A stretch of DNA of 64,000 nucleotides from an uncultured Candidatus Saccharibacteria bacterium (GTDB lineage Bacteria; Patescibacteriota; Saccharimonadia; Saccharimonadales; Saccharimonadaceae): NCBI GenBank assembly GCA_948868795.1, contig CAQRDK010000004.1, positions 1 through 64,000 of the forward strand. The letters are read 5' to 3'. Positions 16,402 to 24,610 of the stretch are shown in pieces; position 1 is the first letter of the stretch; each line of letters opens with the position of its first letter. Under the pieces are notes generated by a model. The model searched no databases and was not told the origin of the DNA. It saw nothing but the letters and a program-made list of their open reading frames with translations. Made by a program: the position numbers and the translations under genes.

Positions 16402-16937
16402 TACTATCAGGGCATGACTCCAAAAAATATCAAGCCGCCCTCCGGCTCAAACGGCAGATTGCCGAAACCCCGGAATTGTTCCCTGACCTCAATATGTCAG
16501 AGGACCGTCTGAGTAGCAACAGAGAAATTGATGAATTTGGCGAGATGGCAACGAAATGCGTTCGGCTGGAGCAAAAGCGGCTGACGTCAGAAGAAGTAAA
16601 AATGCTCATCATAGAATACCAAGCTGGCAAAACGCCTATCGAACTCAGTGAGAAATATGGATGCCATAGAATTACTGTAGGCAGGATATTGCGACGAAAC
16701 GGCGTAGAGATACGACCGCCGCACTACGATAAGCAGGTAGTCGAACACCAAACCCCAACGAGCAAATTCCGCGCGCGGGACAAGCTGGATGCCGCAGAGG
16801 TTATTCTGATGTATGCCGAGATGCACACGACGAAAGAAATTGCGCAGCGCTTCGGTGTCTGTAGTAAGGTTGTCATCAAGTGCCTGCGGGAAAACGGTAT
16901 AAAAATCCGCAATCGATGGGATTATGCCAAGAAATAA
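16402..16937 (+). CDS. Double helix-turn-helix fragment; probable 3' part of the split serine recombinase gene
   Basis: About 178 codons encode two resolvase-type HTH modules: TPIELSEKYGCHRITVGRIL (residues about 75-100 of the fragment) and KEIAQRFGVCSKVVIKCL near the C-terminus. No ATG with a ribosome site exists at the 5' end; the frame simply enters from the host side through the left TTGGTGC repeat, where a GTG (16398) is the only nearby start. When the two element borders are joined, this frame continues without a break from codon 563 of the recombinase, giving a 741-residue protein. I therefore read it as the DNA-binding tail of the recombinase, separated by integration. Alternatively it is a stand-alone regulator. 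Confidence 0.65.
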
Positions 16938-17006
16938 CACAAAAGCCAGCGGTCAGCCGTTTTGGAGCTGACCGCTGGTCTGGCGTGAGGGGGTATTTTT
17001 TCAGAA

Positions 17007-17732
17007 TCACGTCCAGAGGGCAACATCGCCCAAGGCAGTATAGCGAGTGTTGGTGTTGGAACGAGATTCGGGGTATTCAATCGTTAGTTCCAAAACTCCG
17101 GTGACGTCAATATCTATATATTGAGGCTCAATCCCTGCCGCCATAGTCCCCTGCCACAGCTCTTTTCCATCGCCGGAAATAATGAGGGTGCTAGTTCTGC
17201 TCGAATCCATATCCCTGACAGAATATTCCTGATAATACCAGGCTGTCAGCCTACTATACTGCCCATCGAGTTTGTAGACAACTTTATAATTTCCGGAAAA
17301 AGCGTTGGTGTTGTCGATAGAGTGGGTATGGTTATTCCCCAGATTGTCCGTTGTTAACTCGTTAAACCTCCAGCTGCCGGATTTTGTAAAATAATCCATC
17401 TCGCTCAGATATGCAGCGGGGGTATCGCTGGAGTGCTTTCCAATATATACGCTCTGAGTTTTTCCGTCCCATTGGACGGGCTTGCCAAGGGCTTCGCTGA
17501 CCGCCCGAACCGGAAGGTAGGTGGTGCCGTTGTAAACGAACACGTCCACGGGGTTACCAGCGGCATCTTTGGGATTTAGCTCTACATCGTCAATGTAGAT
17601 TTTGATACCGCCGAACACCTCAATCATTTTTCCGGCAGCAGCTAAAGCCGGAGTTGCGAGGCTGATGACCAGCAGGGTCACCAGGACTCCCATGAGGAAC
17701 GAACGAGTGTTGTAAGTAGAGTGATATTTCAT
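17007..17732 (-). CDS. Exported stalk-domain (copper amine oxidase N-domain-like) protein
   Basis: 241 residues. A signal peptide (FLMGVLVTLLVISLATPALA) precedes a copper-amine-oxidase-N/stalk domain: the block IKIYIDDVELNPKDAAGNPV, then YNGTTYLPVRAVSEALGKPV and WDGKTQSVYIG. The C-terminal 120 residues form a beta-rich module resembling NPCBM-type carbohydrate-binding domains (SGDGKELW, IDIDVTGVLELTIEYP). Such proteins are common in Firmicutes cell envelopes, so it is probably cargo brought by the element. AGGAGAG precedes the ATG. It lies 39 nt downstream of the WG-repeat lipoprotein and likely shares its transcript. Confidence 0.75.
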   Translation of the reverse strand: MKYHSTYNTRSFLMGVLVTLLVISLATPALAAAGKMIEVFGGIKIYIDDVELNPKDAAGNPVDVFVYNGTTYLPVRAVSEALGKPVQWDGKTQSVYIGKHSSDTPAAYLSEMDYFTKSGSWRFNELTTDNLGNNHTHSIDNTNAFSGNYKVVYKLDGQYSRLTAWYYQEYSVRDMDSSRTSTLIISGDGKELWQGTMAAGIEPQYIDIDVTGVLELTIEYPESRSNTNTRYTALGDVALWT

Positions 17733-17771
17733 GATGTTTTCTCTCCTTTTGCTTTTTGATTATGAGCAGGT

Positions 17772-19232
17772 TTAAGCGGCGGCAATTTCCAGAAATTGCG
17801 CAGGGATCAGCCAATTTCCGTCCTTGTCGATAAGCCCCCATAGCCCTTCATACTGCACTTTGGCGTAGCTGTAGTCATCGGCGAAGTCCTGCGCGGCATC
17901 GTAAATGTAGTCGATCACAATATTACCAGAAAAATCCCAAAATCCTGTTCTCCCGGACGCTTTTTCTGTCACGGCAATTCGCTCCGGAGTTCTCCAGTTC
18001 CAGCGGCTTGTTATATCGCCACCAAACTCCAATAAAGGGGTTCCTGAAGTGTCTATCACCCAATGTTTGGTTCTTTCGGCTAAAATATCATCAAGCGATC
18101 CGGCTTCTCCAACGAGGGCCATTCCGCCTATAAAATTGGTAGCCGAGCTATATTGTGGCGGAATTGCCCAATTTCCGTCCGTATCGATATAGCCAGTCAA
18201 CATGGTTTCTGCGTCCACCACGGCAGCTAGCTCACCAGAAAAGCCATTCGCATCGGCATAGGCTGCTCCCGACTTGGGCAGCACGGTGTTTCCGTCCTCA
18301 TCAATATAGACATCGCCCGTTCCATCCAATGTCTGCACGGGGCATACGCCATTCCGGAAATATGGTTGCACCAAGTTGCTGCTCACGGGTCCGGTTAAAT
18401 ACTTGCCCTCTTTGTCAATCAGGGCGTAGTATGTATTGGGGTCGCCCATTACATATATGTCGACAAAGGCCCGGCCATCGTAGAAAGAAGTAGCCCTTGT
18501 ATACATGGGATGAACCACGAAGGATCCGGACTCATCAATGTAGCCATAAAACGCACCAAAACCAGAAGGATCGCCTTCCCTAACTAAAGCCAAGCCGTCA
18601 GAAAAAGGCTGTGCTTCAGAGAAAGTATCCTCCGTGATCCGCTCGCCGGAGGTATTGATGTAACCCCAAAGCTGGTAGTAGTTTTGGTTGTCTACGCCGG
18701 TAAACTGGATTTGCGAGGAAACTCTGGCGAATCCGTCGGAAAAATCGGTGGCCGCATCGAACTGCGGCTCAATCACAAACGCCCCGGTCGCGTCAATATA
18801 ACCCCAGCCGCGATCTGGAATACGAACCCGGAACATATCGTCACCGAACGAGTTGCCTATGTTGTCGAATGTCGGCTGAACAACGAAGCTGCCAGAAGCA
18901 TCAATCAGCCCCCAAAGCTGGCTTTGCGCATCCTTAACGAGAGCGAGTCCGCTGCTCCAAAAGTTCCTCGCCTCAGCAAATGCCGGAGAAATCACCCACG
19001 CCCCGGTTTCGTCTATGTATCCCCACAATTCGCTTGTGTCTTGAGCCGCGAGAGGGCCGTTAGAGAAAAGCCGCTCAAAATCAGTCCGTTCCGCTGGATT
19101 TAGGACTGGCTGTTTGGTGCTGTTCCCGCTGTTACCTCTGCCCTCCGTTTGAGTGCTAGGTGGATCACTGGCTGGGGCGCTATCACCGCTGCTGCCGCAT
19201 GCACATAGGCCGCACAATAAACAAGCTACCAA
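17772..19232 (-). CDS. WG-repeat lipoprotein
   Basis: Roughly ten WG repeats of about 40 residues (LWGYIDETGAWVISPAFAEA, GWGYIDATGAFVIEPQFDAA, GLWGLIDKDGNWLIPAQF) make up almost the whole protein, probably a beta-structured binding surface. The N-terminus carries a lipoprotein signal: hydrophobic LLLVACLLCGL then the lipobox LCAC followed by GSSGD. The TTG given as start (19232) would remove the basic part of the signal. The frame is open upstream to an ATT at 19265 right behind GGGGGG, giving TKNRLLPLLL, a better signal peptide. The true start is thus a non-AUG codon or is uncertain. Divergent from the tyrosine recombinase. Confidence 0.75.
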   Translation of the reverse strand: MVACLLCGLCACGSSGDSAPASDPPSTQTEGRGNSGNSTKQPVLNPAERTDFERLFSNGPLAAQDTSELWGYIDETGAWVISPAFAEARNFWSSGLALVKDAQSQLWGLIDASGSFVVQPTFDNIGNSFGDDMFRVRIPDRGWGYIDATGAFVIEPQFDAATDFSDGFARVSSQIQFTGVDNQNYYQLWGYINTSGERITEDTFSEAQPFSDGLALVREGDPSGFGAFYGYIDESGSFVVHPMYTRATSFYDGRAFVDIYVMGDPNTYYALIDKEGKYLTGPVSSNLVQPYFRNGVCPVQTLDGTGDVYIDEDGNTVLPKSGAAYADANGFSGELAAVVDAETMLTGYIDTDGNWAIPPQYSSATNFIGGMALVGEAGSLDDILAERTKHWVIDTSGTPLLEFGGDITSRWNWRTPERIAVTEKASGRTGFWDFSGNIVIDYIYDAAQDFADDYSYAKVQYEGLWGLIDKDGNWLIPAQFLEIAAA

Positions 19233-19436
19233 AAGAAGTGGTAAGAGTCGGTTTTTCGTAAAAATCCCCCCGTTTTTTGTATTCTGTTGTATAGCGCCAA
19301 AGAGAATGTAACAGAATATTTATAGTGATACCTATTTTAGCATCAAACTGGGCCATATTCAAGTCATTTTTGCGATCTTCTCCAAAAACTTTCTGCCCGG
19401 ATGTATGCTGGCTGTTCGCCTGGAGAAAGTATAGAA

Positions 19437-19478
19437 GGGGAAAATGTAACGCCCTAAATAAAAAGTTACATTTTCCCC
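19437..19478. repeat. 14-bp perfect inverted repeat upstream of the tyrosine recombinase
   Basis: GGGGAAAATGTAAC (19437-19450) and its exact reverse complement (19465-19478) are separated by 14 bp. A partial third copy (GAATGTAAC) occurs near 19305. The position between divergent genes and next to a recombinase suits an operator or a recombination site. Confidence 0.7.
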
Positions 19479-19534
19479 CTCGCCCAAGATGCGCTATACT
19501 AGACCGCATCAAGAACAAGGGGGACAAAATCATC

Positions 19535-20107
19535 ATGGCAGCAACCGAACCGATCCGGAACAAGAGCCAACTTCGTGAACTGGGCGAATATTTTTTGAAG
19601 CGGGGACAGCTTCGCAACTATGCGTTGGTCGTCGTGGGGACTTATACTGCACTCCGCATCAGCGACCTGCTCCGGCTTCGCTGGGCAGATGTGTATGACG
19701 ATGGACGGGATGAGTTCCGGCCTCATGTAACGATTGTCGAGAGGAAAACTCGCAAAACCAAAACGATTGCTCTCAATAAGCAGATTATTAACGCGCTGCG
19801 TCTGTATCTTCCGCACAGGCGCGGCGAGTTTATTTTTGCGAACAATCGGAAGGATGGAAAGGCCATCAGCCGGGTGCAGGCTTGGCGGATCATCCATGCG
19901 GCGGTGGAAGCCATTGGAATTATGGGGAAAATCGCCTGCCACTCATTGAGAAAAACATGGGGATACCACGCTTGGACAAGCGGCGCAGTATCTCCGGTGG
20001 TGATTATGCACATTTATAACCACAGCGATTTCTCTGTGACGAAACGGTATCTCGGCGTGGAACAGGACGATCTCGACAAAGCGTATCTCGGAATGGAATT
20101 GTTCTAG
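19535..20107 (+). CDS. Minimal tyrosine recombinase (catalytic domain only)
   Basis: 190 residues that are almost entirely the phage-integrase catalytic domain. The catalytic set is complete: Arg41 (TALRISDLL), a Lys around residue 73 (ERKTRKTKTIAL), His136 and Arg139 (CHSLRK), His163 (YNHSD) and nucleophile Tyr172 (KRYLG). The N-terminal core-binding (SAM-like) domain and arm-binding domain of ordinary integrases are missing, so DNA recognition must differ from XerCD or lambda Int. The ATG is chosen for the AAGGGGG ribosome site; the longer open frame runs through the inverted repeat. A GCGCTATACT -10 lies at 19490-19500. The first cassette begins only 16 nt after its stop, which argues for a functional link. 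Confidence 0.85.
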   Translation: MAATEPIRNKSQLRELGEYFLKRGQLRNYALVVVGTYTALRISDLLRLRWADVYDDGRDEFRPHVTIVERKTRKTKTIALNKQIINALRLYLPHRRGEFIFANNRKDGKAISRVQAWRIIHAAVEAIGIMGKIACHSLRKTWGYHAWTSGAVSPVVIMHIYNHSDFSVTKRYLGVEQDDLDKAYLGMELF

Positions 20108-20122
20108 GAGGTTATGTCAGGA

Positions 20123-20551
20123 TGTTATAATAAATCTGTAGGTATAAAACCCTATGGGAATAGATGCCGCGCCTTGGGTCAGCGCTCCGGTTCGGCTGGG
20201 TTCTCTTCTTGGAGAGCGCGAAGCCCTCTCAAGCTGTTTTATTATAATTACAGCGACAGGTCGGATATTTCGGTGTAGGTTATGGCTCACGCTGAATATG
20301 AGCGGCTTCTTTCCGGAATCACTTTCCGCACGTCATACTGAGGGGCGGAAACGTCAATCAGAATACCAGCAACCTGTTCATCAACGCCGGCAACGAAGGC
20401 AACTACTGGTCATCTACCCCACACTCTAACGGCAGCAACGCCTACAACCTCGACTTCTGGAGCACCGGCAGCATCAATCCGTCCAACAACAACAATCGGA
20501 ACAACGGCTTCTCCGTTCGCTGCCCCTGCTGTGCCCGCTCTCCCTTCAAAA
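20123..20551 (+). repeat. Cassette 1 of the CTL-like variable array
   Basis: Begins with the extended -10 TGTTATAAT (20123-20131). After 8 nt comes a hairpin TAGG-loop-CCTA with an ATAAAA loop, then a conserved leader with GGAG...CTC pairing and a GACAGGT block. From about 20341 a start-less coding segment reads RGGNVNQNTSNLFINAGNEG, then YWSSTPHSNGSNAYNLDF and INPSNNNNRNNGFSVRC. The frame is closed by a stop 45 nt upstream, so no complete protein is made from this unit alone. Confidence 0.75.
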
Positions 20552-20980
20552 TGTTATAATAACCTCGTGGGCATAAAATCCCATGGCGTAACAGTCAGGG
20601 CCTGAGAAAATCCGCCTTGGCTGGCGCGTCCAACACAGGAGATCGTGAAACTCCCTCAAGTTATCACAAATGAAATAACTTCAGGCTTGACCGGCAAAAC
20701 CAGCCACGGCTGATTTTGTGTATAAGCAGTTTCTACGGCTGTGATTGTTTCCTTAAACATCCGAGCGTTATAGGGGCGGCTATGTCAATCAGAATACCAG
20801 CAACCTGTTCGCCCAGCCCGGCAACAACGGCGTCTACTGGTCTTCTACTCCGAACTCTAACAGCGGCAACGCCTACGAACTCAACTTCAACGGCACCAGC
20901 AACATCAATCCGTCCGACAACTGGAATCGGAACAACGGTCTCTCCGTTCGCTGCCTTTGTTCTGCCCGATCTCCGCACAA
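20552..20980 (+). repeat. Cassette 2 of the CTL-like variable array
   Basis: Exactly 429 bp after cassette 1. TGTTATAAT (20552-20560), hairpin TGGG/CCCA with a CATAAAAT loop, leader with GGAG/CTCC and an extra AAGTTAT/ATAACTT stem. The coding segment begins at about 20773: RGGYVNQNTSNLFAQPGNNG, YWSSTPNSNSGNAYELNF, INPSDNWNRNNGLSVRC. Stop codons bound the segment closely upstream (TAA six codons before RGG). Confidence 0.75.
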
Positions 20981-21425
20981 TGTTATAATAGGCTCATGAG
21001 CCTAAAAACTCACGGCGCGAAGACTGCGGCCTGATATATTTCCGCTACAGCCGAAACGCCATTTCTTGGAGATCGTGAAACCTCCTCAAGCGATAAAAAG
21101 CGACAGGTCAGATATTTATGTAAGTTACGACTTATATCGAACTCAAACGGTTTCTATCCGACATCGTATTTCAGTGTGGTTCGTTAGGGGCGGCTACGTC
21201 GACCAGGATACCAGCAACCTGTTCGCCAACGCCGGGAACAACGGCTACTACTGGTCGTCTACACCAAACTCTAACGGCACCAACGCCTACAGCCTCAACT
21301 TCAACGGCAGCAGCAACATCAATCCGTCCAACAGCATCAATCGGTCCGGGACGGCCTCCGTTCGCTGCCTTCGTCGTGCCCGATCTCCGTTCTTTGAAAT
21401 TATAATGTTGCTGTCTGTGGGCGGA
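20981..21425 (+). repeat. Cassette 3 of the CTL-like variable array
   Basis: TGTTATAAT (20981-20989) lies 429 bp after that of cassette 2. The hairpin is TGAG/CTCA with a CCTAAAAA loop. The segment from about 21186 reads RGGYVDQDTSNLFANAGNNG, YWSSTPNSNGTNAYSLNF, INPSNSINRSGTASVRC. This copy is open further upstream than the others (to ATG 21066), probably by chance, since the leader lengths of the units differ by 1-2 nt and do not keep frame. It carries about 16 extra bp before cassette 4. Confidence 0.75.
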
Positions 21426-21860
21426 TGTTATAATGGTCGTATAGGTATAAACCCCTATGGGAATAGACACCAAGCCCTGAGCCTCTGGCTCCGGCGCGGT
21501 GGAGTTCTCTTTTCAGGAGATCGTGGAGCCTCCTCAAGCGATAACAAGTGACAGGTTTGATGATTGGTATAAGCTATGGTTTGTATCAAGCGCAAATGGC
21601 TCCGTTCCGACCTCGGACTCCAGTTTGACAGATTAGGGGCGGCGACGTCTGGCAGAATACCAGCAATCTGTTCGAGAATGCCGGCAACAACGGCAACTAC
21701 TGGTCGTCTACCCCGCACTCTAACGGCACCAACGCCTACAACCTCAACTTCAACGGCAGCAGCAACATCAATCCGTCCAACAACAACAATCGGAACGCCG
21801 GATTCTCCGTTCGCTGCCTTTGCTGTGCCCGATCTCCGTAACTATGATTTTATAAGATAC
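21426..21860 (+). repeat. Cassette 4 of the CTL-like variable array
   Basis: TGTTATAAT (21426-21434), hairpin ATAGG/CCTAT with a TATAAA loop, leader with GGAG/CTCC. The segment from about 21634 reads RGGDVWQNTSNLFENAGNNG, YWSSTPHSNGTNAYNLNF, INPSNNNNRNAGFSVRC and ends in a TAA right after the conserved ARSP block. A degenerate copy of the unit start (TGATTTTATAAG, 21845-21856) follows, then two hairpins. Confidence 0.75.
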
Positions 21861-21867
21861 AGAAAAT

Positions 21868-21919
21868 CCCCAGCCCTCGAAGGGCGGGGGATAGGGAAAG
21901 CCGCCCTATGCAGGGCGGC
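21868..21919. terminator. Double hairpin between cassette array and surface-protein gene
   Basis: Hairpin CCCC-GCCCT-CGA-AGGGC-GGGG (21868-21889) and perfect hairpin GCCGCCCT-ATGC-AGGGCGGC (21900-21919). Only weak T tracts follow on either strand, so this is a probable bidirectional terminator of moderate strength. Confidence 0.6.
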
Positions 21920-21939
21920 TTGCACTGTCTTTCTGCTTA

Positions 21940-23565
21940 TTATTCCTTCGTAGCAATCACGGACGCATAATCTTGTAGTGTGACATTGTCCACCGTAACC
22001 CGCACCCAATTTACGAGAGTGTTTGAGCCGGCCGCCAAGTTCACGTCAACAACCTTTACGGAGAATCGAACAAAGGCATTTGCTTGTGGCTCGTAGTTTC
22101 CAATATTGACGCCTTTCGTAGTGAGCGAATCTGGATTGGAGGATGCTCCTTCGGAAAGCGAACCGTTATAAAGCAATGTCGTTTCAGGGACATACGCAAG
22201 ATTGGCGGGTAGCACGCTACGCATTATTACGTTGCTATGGGCTGTTTCGCCGGTGTTTTGATATTCAATCTGAACTTCTATGACATCCCCTAGATTTGCC
22301 TCGACATAGTCGCGCCACTCGGAGTCGCCAGCAAGACGGACTTTCTGGGTGACAGCGAAATCGGGCACGAAATCATCAGGTTGAATATTGATATTGCCGC
22401 CACCAGCTGAATTGTTGGGCTGAATGTTGATATTGCCGCCACCAGCTGAAAAGTTAACTTCAACTGTGGTTATCGCGGTATTCCCATGATCATCTTGAGC
22501 TGTGATGTTCGCAGTCTGAATCCCGCCAACTTCGTGACTTGCCGGGGTTTGGAGCATTCCATTATACTCGCCTACAGCCACCACGCTGGGATCTGAACTA
22601 ACATAGCGCAGAACTGAGTCTGTATTCTTATCTAGAGAACTTACCGCCAGCAACTCATAGATTTGATTTGGGCTAAGGATTATATGGCTGTCTAAAATAA
22701 TGAATGTATTAGAAGATACAGGAGAAGACAGCCTCCACAGCACTAAGACCACCACTATTCCCGCAATAGTAAGAAATACCGGGTTTTTAACCAAAGACAG
22801 GTTGATTTGAGATTTCTCACCGATATTGATGAACGGGCCTATCGAGAAATGATTCGTATGCGCCTTAGGCAGATTTGGCGTCGGGCCTTTCTCTGGTGGT
22901 GTATCAGAATGCGGCGGAGCCTTCGATTCGCCCGACAAAAGTTCGTCTTCCTGTTCATTTTGTTCGCTTGTCTCCTCAGAATTTGCCATCTCCTCGTCAA
23001 GAGTATCGTTCTCATCAGTAGAAGGCAGTTGGGGCGGTGTTTTCGGAACATAGTCAATTGTTTTTCCAGAAGCATCTTGAACCTCGTCTAAATAACTGTC
23101 AAGTGTTTTTATGTATTTTATGGCACCGTTTTTGTCGCTCAGGTTAATGTGCTTTATGAACTCGTCGGCAATTTTCCCCATCCAATACTTTTCTGTATTA
23201 CGAAGACTGTCCCAAGCATCAACTTGGTCATCCTCATTTGCGCTGTCATAATCTTTGATTTTGCTTCTTCGGTTAACTTTTAGCCACCTACTTTTGCGGA
23301 GAAACCTTACCCGCCTATCGCCTATTGCTAAGTTTGTGTATTCGTATCCTGGCAACAACCCAAAAGCCATGAGTAGCATATCCGCGTGAATATCTGTGCC
23401 CAGGCACTTGCGCACCGCCTTAAACAACAATTCATCAAGTTGGGGTTCAGTGATAAAAGCACTGTTATTATACCCCAAGAGCTCAAAAAGGCGTCTACCA
23501 CATTCCAGTCGATCCTGATCTCGGACGTCTACCATAATATCGACTAAATCGCTAGTTCGCGACAC
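21940..23565 (-). CDS. Single-pass membrane protein with Ig-like and DUF11-like extracellular domains
   Basis: 541 residues. The first 260 are cytoplasmic-looking: a helical domain with basic stretches, then an acidic, Glu/Asn/Ser-rich linker. One transmembrane segment (NPVFLTIAGIVVVLVLWRL) follows near residue 270. Outside come a BIG-like beta domain (YVSSDPSVVAVGEYNGML), two copies of SAGGGNINIQPN/D encoded by an approximately 39-bp direct repeat, and a DUF11/CARDB-like domain (VIEVQIEYQNTGETAHSNV). There is no signal peptide; topology is N-in. It starts with GTG behind AGAGGTG. It could be the surface partner of the neighbouring cassette array, but no shared sequence shows this. Confidence 0.65.
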   Translation of the reverse strand: MSRTSDLVDIMVDVRDQDRLECGRRLFELLGYNNSAFITEPQLDELLFKAVRKCLGTDIHADMLLMAFGLLPGYEYTNLAIGDRRVRFLRKSRWLKVNRRSKIKDYDSANEDDQVDAWDSLRNTEKYWMGKIADEFIKHINLSDKNGAIKYIKTLDSYLDEVQDASGKTIDYVPKTPPQLPSTDENDTLDEEMANSEETSEQNEQEDELLSGESKAPPHSDTPPEKGPTPNLPKAHTNHFSIGPFINIGEKSQINLSLVKNPVFLTIAGIVVVLVLWRLSSPVSSNTFIILDSHIILSPNQIYELLAVSSLDKNTDSVLRYVSSDPSVVAVGEYNGMLQTPASHEVGGIQTANITAQDDHGNTAITTVEVNFSAGGGNINIQPNNSAGGGNINIQPDDFVPDFAVTQKVRLAGDSEWRDYVEANLGDVIEVQIEYQNTGETAHSNVIMRSVLPANLAYVPETTLLYNGSLSEGASSNPDSLTTKGVNIGNYEPQANAFVRFSVKVVDVNLAAGSNTLVNWVRVTVDNVTLQDYASVIATKE

Positions 23566-23630
23566 AGATGATCACCTCTATCCTCACTCGACAAAAGATA
23601 TCTATAGTATAACAGATTTTTGCTCTGTTG

Positions 23631-23666
23631 AAAAGGAAAAGCTGCGGGATGTCCGCAGCTTTTTGC
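23631..23666. terminator. Bidirectional intrinsic terminator
   Basis: Perfect hairpin AAAGCTGCGG-GATGT-CCGCAGCTTT with A/T tracts on both sides, between two leftward genes. Confidence 0.8.
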
Positions 23667-23734
23667 TTTGCAATGTGGTTCACAGCGGAAATAGGGATCG
23701 CTCGTCTGGCGGTTAGGGTGTGTTGGTTTTAGAC

Positions 23735-24358
23735 TCAACGGTATTCTGTGACATAGGCGTAGACCCAGCCATCGCCCGGCGGGTGTGCTTTCTCTGCACC
23801 AATCCACTGGGTGAAAACGATTTCGCGTTTACCATAGGCGTCCTGTTCTGTAACTTTCAGATAACGCCTGTCCTCATAGTCCGGCCCTTCAGCAGACAGC
23901 TTTACCAAGTAGGTGTCAACACCGCTACTATCTGCCCGGTCGACCTCGAATAGCATCTCAAGACGGTTTGTCCAGTTGACATAGACGGTTTCCTCTTGAC
24001 CGGTTTCTCGGTAAAAGAACGCCATTGTGACGCCACCCCTGTCAATACGAACAACGCTCAATACCCATTCAGGAAGCTCGCCGTGTAAAATCCGGACGTG
24101 ATTTGCTTTGAACGTGTCGTGCAGAAACCGCTCTGGCGTTCCGTCAAACTCCGGCTCAACCTCGTAGAAGTCGCCAATGCTTACACAACTGGCAATGTCG
24201 GCTACGACTTTTCCGCAGAACGGCACGTTCTTAACCCGAATGGATGGACGCTGGAGGTTTTCCGGTTTGGGCATCCCGTTCCAATCTGTTTCTGCGTTGT
24301 AGATTAGGTAGCCTTCATCTCCGTCCTCTAATTCGAGGCGGTATCGCATAGACCTCAT
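23735..24358 (-). CDS. Hypothetical protein, 207 aa
   Basis: Unrecognised soluble protein, rich in beta-type and acidic segments (LELEDGDEGYLIYNAETDW, VEPEFDGTPERFLHDTF). The frame is open to an ATG at 24460, but I take the ATG at 24356-24358 (MRSMRYRLELE) because it alone has a strong ribosome site (GGGAGGG). The host-like TTGACA-N17-TACAAT promoter at 24500-24528 drives it. It is followed by a bidirectional terminator. Function unknown; probably element cargo. Confidence 0.5.
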   Translation of the reverse strand: MRSMRYRLELEDGDEGYLIYNAETDWNGMPKPENLQRPSIRVKNVPFCGKVVADIASCVSIGDFYEVEPEFDGTPERFLHDTFKANHVRILHGELPEWVLSVVRIDRGGVTMAFFYRETGQEETVYVNWTNRLEMLFEVDRADSSGVDTYLVKLSAEGPDYEDRRYLKVTEQDAYGKREIVFTQWIGAEKAHPPGDGWVYAYVTEYR

Positions 24359-24499
24359 ATATTTTGCCCTCCCTGTTTCAATGATTGTGTTATCGGAAGT
24401 CCTTGGAAAGAACTGCCGAATCGCACAATCATCTACGCTGGGGGCGTGAATTGTGAACATGTATTGCTAAGTTACATAAGCGGTTAGCTTATACTAACT

Positions 24500-24528
24500 A
24501 TTGTAGCACACAGACGCATTTTTGTCAA
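24500..24528 (-). promoter_or_regulatory. TACAAT-class promoter inside the element
   Basis: TTGACA (24528-24523), 17-bp spacer ending GTGTGC, TACAAT (24505-24500), leftward. It is nearly identical to promoters of several host genes (11662, 36207, 51223), suggesting the element is adapted to this host. Confidence 0.75.
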
Positions 24529-24610
24529 TAGTGTTAGCGACTTTCTGATTGGTTAGCAAGCATTTTGAAGTGAAAACCGGAGGTATTAGGGTCGTCAATG
24601 TGATATTTAT

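Noticed and set aside
20716..20988. 90-codon ORF in cassette 2 and similar ORFs in cassettes 1 and 4
   Set aside because: They read the cassettes in a frame rich in Thr/Pro/Ser with no similarity between units; the conserved frame is the YWSSTP one.
20123..21860. CRISPR array
   Set aside because: Repeat units are about 430 bp with internal coding-like sequence, not short repeats with spacers, and no cas genes are present.
20123..21860. Complete diversity-generating retroelement
   Set aside because: No reverse transcriptase, Avd or full-length target gene in the window; only the variable segments look DGR-like.
23735..24460. Longer start (ATG 24460) for the 207-aa element protein
   Set aside because: No ribosome site there, while ATG 24358 has GGGAGGG; not fully excluded because the promoter lies upstream of both.
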